From Ignavibacteria bacterium (lineage in GTDB: Bacteria > Bacteroidota > Ignavibacteria > Ignavibacteriales > Ignavibacteriaceae), in the NCBI GenBank assembly GCA_030648225.1, contig JAUSIA010000508.1, positions 1 through 16,057 of the forward strand: a stretch of DNA of 16,057 nucleotides, in the 5' to 3' direction. Positions 14,381-16,057 of the stretch are shown piece after piece. Numbering within the stretch: position 1 is the first letter of the stretch; each line of letters starts with the position of its first letter. The translations under genes were made by a program, and so were the position numbers. The notes below the pieces were generated by a model. The model made no database searches and was not told the origin of the DNA. It saw nothing but the letters and a program-made list of their open reading frames with translations.

Positions 14381-16057
14381 TGTCAAGTATCTTTTTCAAA
14401 AAAACATTTTTCAGGTCATTCGTAATTATCTTATTTCATGAAATCACATTTCAAATGTTATCTGCTCAGACAATTTCTTTAAATGGTGAATGGAAATTTG
14501 TAACTGATTCAAGTAACACTTTGACTGTTAAATCAATTGAAAATTGTGAATGGAGAAATTCTGAAGTTCCTCTTTCATGGCAGGCACAATTTGAGGATTT
14601 AAGAGACTACCAGGGTGTTGCCTGGTATAAAAAATCTTTTATACTTTCAAAGATTGATCCGACAGAAGTTGTTTTAATAAAATTTAACGCAGTTGATTAT
14701 TTAGCTGAAGTCTTTATAAATAATTATTATGTTGGAAAACATGAAGGCGGTTATACACCTTTCGAATTTGATATTACCAGTTATATAAAAGAAGGGTTAA
14801 ATGAAATTGTTGTTCGTGTTATGGACCCGGTTAATGATGAAACAGGAACTGAAGAAATAAGTTATTGGAATATTCCGCATGGTAAACAAACATGGTATGT
14901 ACAGACAAGCGGTATCTGGCAGGATGTAAATATTATTATAAAACCCGAATTATTTATTCAAACTCTTAAAATTACTCCATCAATTGATGGAATAATTCAG
15001 ATTAAAACAAAATTAAACAAGCCAGCTTCTGGTAAAAATGAATTAAAATTAAAAATAACTGATGACGATAATAAAATTGTTGTAAACAAAACTATAAATA
15101 TTTCGCAAGATGAAATAGAAATAAATTTAAAAGAAGAGATCAATGATCCTCAATTGTGGAGTTTTAATTTTCCGAATCTTTATACAATTGAAGCAGAAAT
15201 AGGAAGTGATAAGATTACAGAAAGATTTGGTTTTAGATTAATTGAAGCAAAGAATAAAAAACTTTATTTAAATGAAGAACCATTTTATTTAATTGCTGCA
15301 CTTGATCAGGATTTTTATCCAGAAACAATTTATACAACTCCTTCTGAAGAATATATACGTGATGAAATGTTAAAGGCAAAACAACTTGGATTGAATATGC
15401 TGCGGTGCCACATTAAAGTTCCTGATCCTGTTTATTTAAAAGTTGCTGATGAAGTCGGTTTATTAATCTGGTATGAAATCCCTAACTGGGATGTTTTTAC
15501 TTTCGATGCAGCAGCCCGCAGTTCAAAAACAATTGATGAGATGCTTGAAAGAGATTGGAATCATCCCTCGTTAATTATTGTTAGCATCATTAATGAAAGC
15601 TGGGGAATTGATCTTCAAAAAAAAGAACAGCGTGAATGGCTTTTAACTGAATTTGACCGCGTTAAAGAAAAAGCAATTGGCAGGTTGGTGGTTGATAATA
15701 GTACCTGTTATGGAAATTTTCATTTAAAGAGCGATATTAATGATTATCATACCTATTGGTCAATCCCGGATAATAAAGAAAATTTTGATGAAACAATTAA
15801 AGAAATTTCTCAAAGACCTAAATGGCTTTTCAGTGAATTTGGAGATTCTAGGGAAACCGGTGATGAACCTTTACTGATTTCGGAGTTCGGTAACTGGGGG
15901 CTTCCAAAGCTTCCTGATCAATTACCCTGGTGGATTGAAAGACAATTTCTTGATATTGATGTTTCACTTCCAAAGGATTTTAATAAAAGATTTTTTGATT
16001 ATAAATATGATGAAATATTTAATTCATATGATGAGCTTGCGGGAGAATGTCAGCGTG
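14380..16057 (+). CDS. Secreted GH2 glycoside hydrolase, 5' part (runs off right edge)
   Basis: 559 complete codons are visible with no stop; the 3' end lies outside the window. The ATG sits in TAATG (14378-14382), sharing one base with the epimerase stop. The N-terminus is basic then hydrophobic and ends MLSAQ, a signal peptide with probable cleavage after residue 30. Domains in order: sugar-binding jelly roll (about 31-190, with LNGEW, DYQGVAWYKKSF, GGYTPFEFDIT), Ig-like sandwich (about 191-290), and the TIM barrel from KLYLNEEPFYLIAALDQDFY (294-313). Predicted acid/base E406 in SIINESWG and nucleophile E502 in ISEFGNWG. A second SEFG (485-488) lies just before; E502 fits the family position better. 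The DQDFYPETIY stretch recalls the GH2 branch often called beta-galactosidase-like, but beta-glucuronidase or beta-mannosidase activity cannot be excluded. Probably periplasmic. Confidence 0.92.
   Translation, partial: MSSIFFKKTFFRSFVIILFHEITFQMLSAQTISLNGEWKFVTDSSNTLTVKSIENCEWRNSEVPLSWQAQFEDLRDYQGVAWYKKSFILSKIDPTEVVLIKFNAVDYLAEVFINNYYVGKHEGGYTPFEFDITSYIKEGLNEIVVRVMDPVNDETGTEEISYWNIPHGKQTWYVQTSGIWQDVNIIIKPELFIQTLKITPSIDGIIQIKTKLNKPASGKNELKLKITDDDNKIVVNKTINISQDEIEINLKEEINDPQLWSFNFPNLYTIEAEIGSDKITERFGFRLIEAKNKKLYLNEEPFYLIAALDQDFYPETIYTTPSEEYIRDEMLKAKQLGLNMLRCHIKVPDPVYLKVADEVGLLIWYEIPNWDVFTFDAAARSSKTIDEMLERDWNHPSLIIVSIINESWGIDLQKKEQREWLLTEFDRVKEKAIGRLVVDNSTCYGNFHLKSDINDYHTYWSIPDNKENFDETIKEISQRPKWLFSEFGDSRETGDEPLLISEFGNWGLPKLPDQLPWWIERQFLDIDVSLPKDFNKRFFDYKYDEIFNSYDELAGECQR

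Noticed and set aside
15832..15843. Glu486 in the first SEFG of the GH2 enzyme as catalytic nucleophile
   Set aside because: The second SEFG (Glu502 in ISEFGNWG) has the hydrophobic strand before it and the NWG after it expected at the GH2 nucleophile; the first precedes a polar GDSRETGDE loop.

Overview
The window is one run of ten co-directional (+ strand) genes from an AT-rich bacterium. The best clue to the organism is the end of the GH13 protein. It carries a type IX secretion (T9SS) type-A sorting domain with the NYPNPFNPST signature, which is common in Ignavibacteriota and relatives of the Bacteroidota/Chlorobiota group. Weak or absent Shine-Dalgarno sequences before several genes, and palindromic, repeat-like gaps, fit such an organism. 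Ignavibacteriota-like is my inference, not something the sequence proves.

Layout: (1) the 3' part of a major facilitator superfamily transporter (3-1079). (2) Five tandem paralogues (1151-9774) that are recognisable as glycoside hydrolase family 10 (GH10, the xylanase family) by fold and catalytic glutamates. They share a conserved N-terminal module that I cannot name and lack most of the residues that bind xylose in classical GH10 xylanases. Four carry twin-arginine (Tat) signals; the fourth copy has lost its signal. (3) A uroporphyrinogen-decarboxylase-superfamily protein with the zinc motif of corrinoid-dependent methyltransferases, overlapping or abutting the fifth GH10 gene. (4) A secreted multidomain GH13 alpha-amylase-like enzyme with a T9SS sorting domain. 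(5) A CSP41-like NAD-dependent epimerase, joined by a TAATG overlap to (6) a secreted GH2 enzyme that runs off the right edge.

The region reads as a carbohydrate-utilisation locus. The Tat-exported GH10-like enzymes would act in the periplasm, the GH13 enzyme at or outside the outer membrane, GH2 probably in the periplasm, and the methyltransferase-like protein and epimerase in the cytoplasm. The substrate is not settled. A methylated, xylan-like or other hemicellulose is a reasonable guess, but the GH10 active sites argue against routine xylan cleavage.

The most unusual part is the GH10 array: remodelled sugar-binding residues around an intact catalytic pair, vicinal cysteine pairs at the barrel rim, a private W-H-x-x-W loop, one copy with a signal peptide removed exactly at the mature-domain boundary, and a different repeat-like sequence in each gap between copies. 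No tRNA, rRNA, CRISPR array or insertion-sequence transposase was seen. No gap between genes exceeds about 135 bases.
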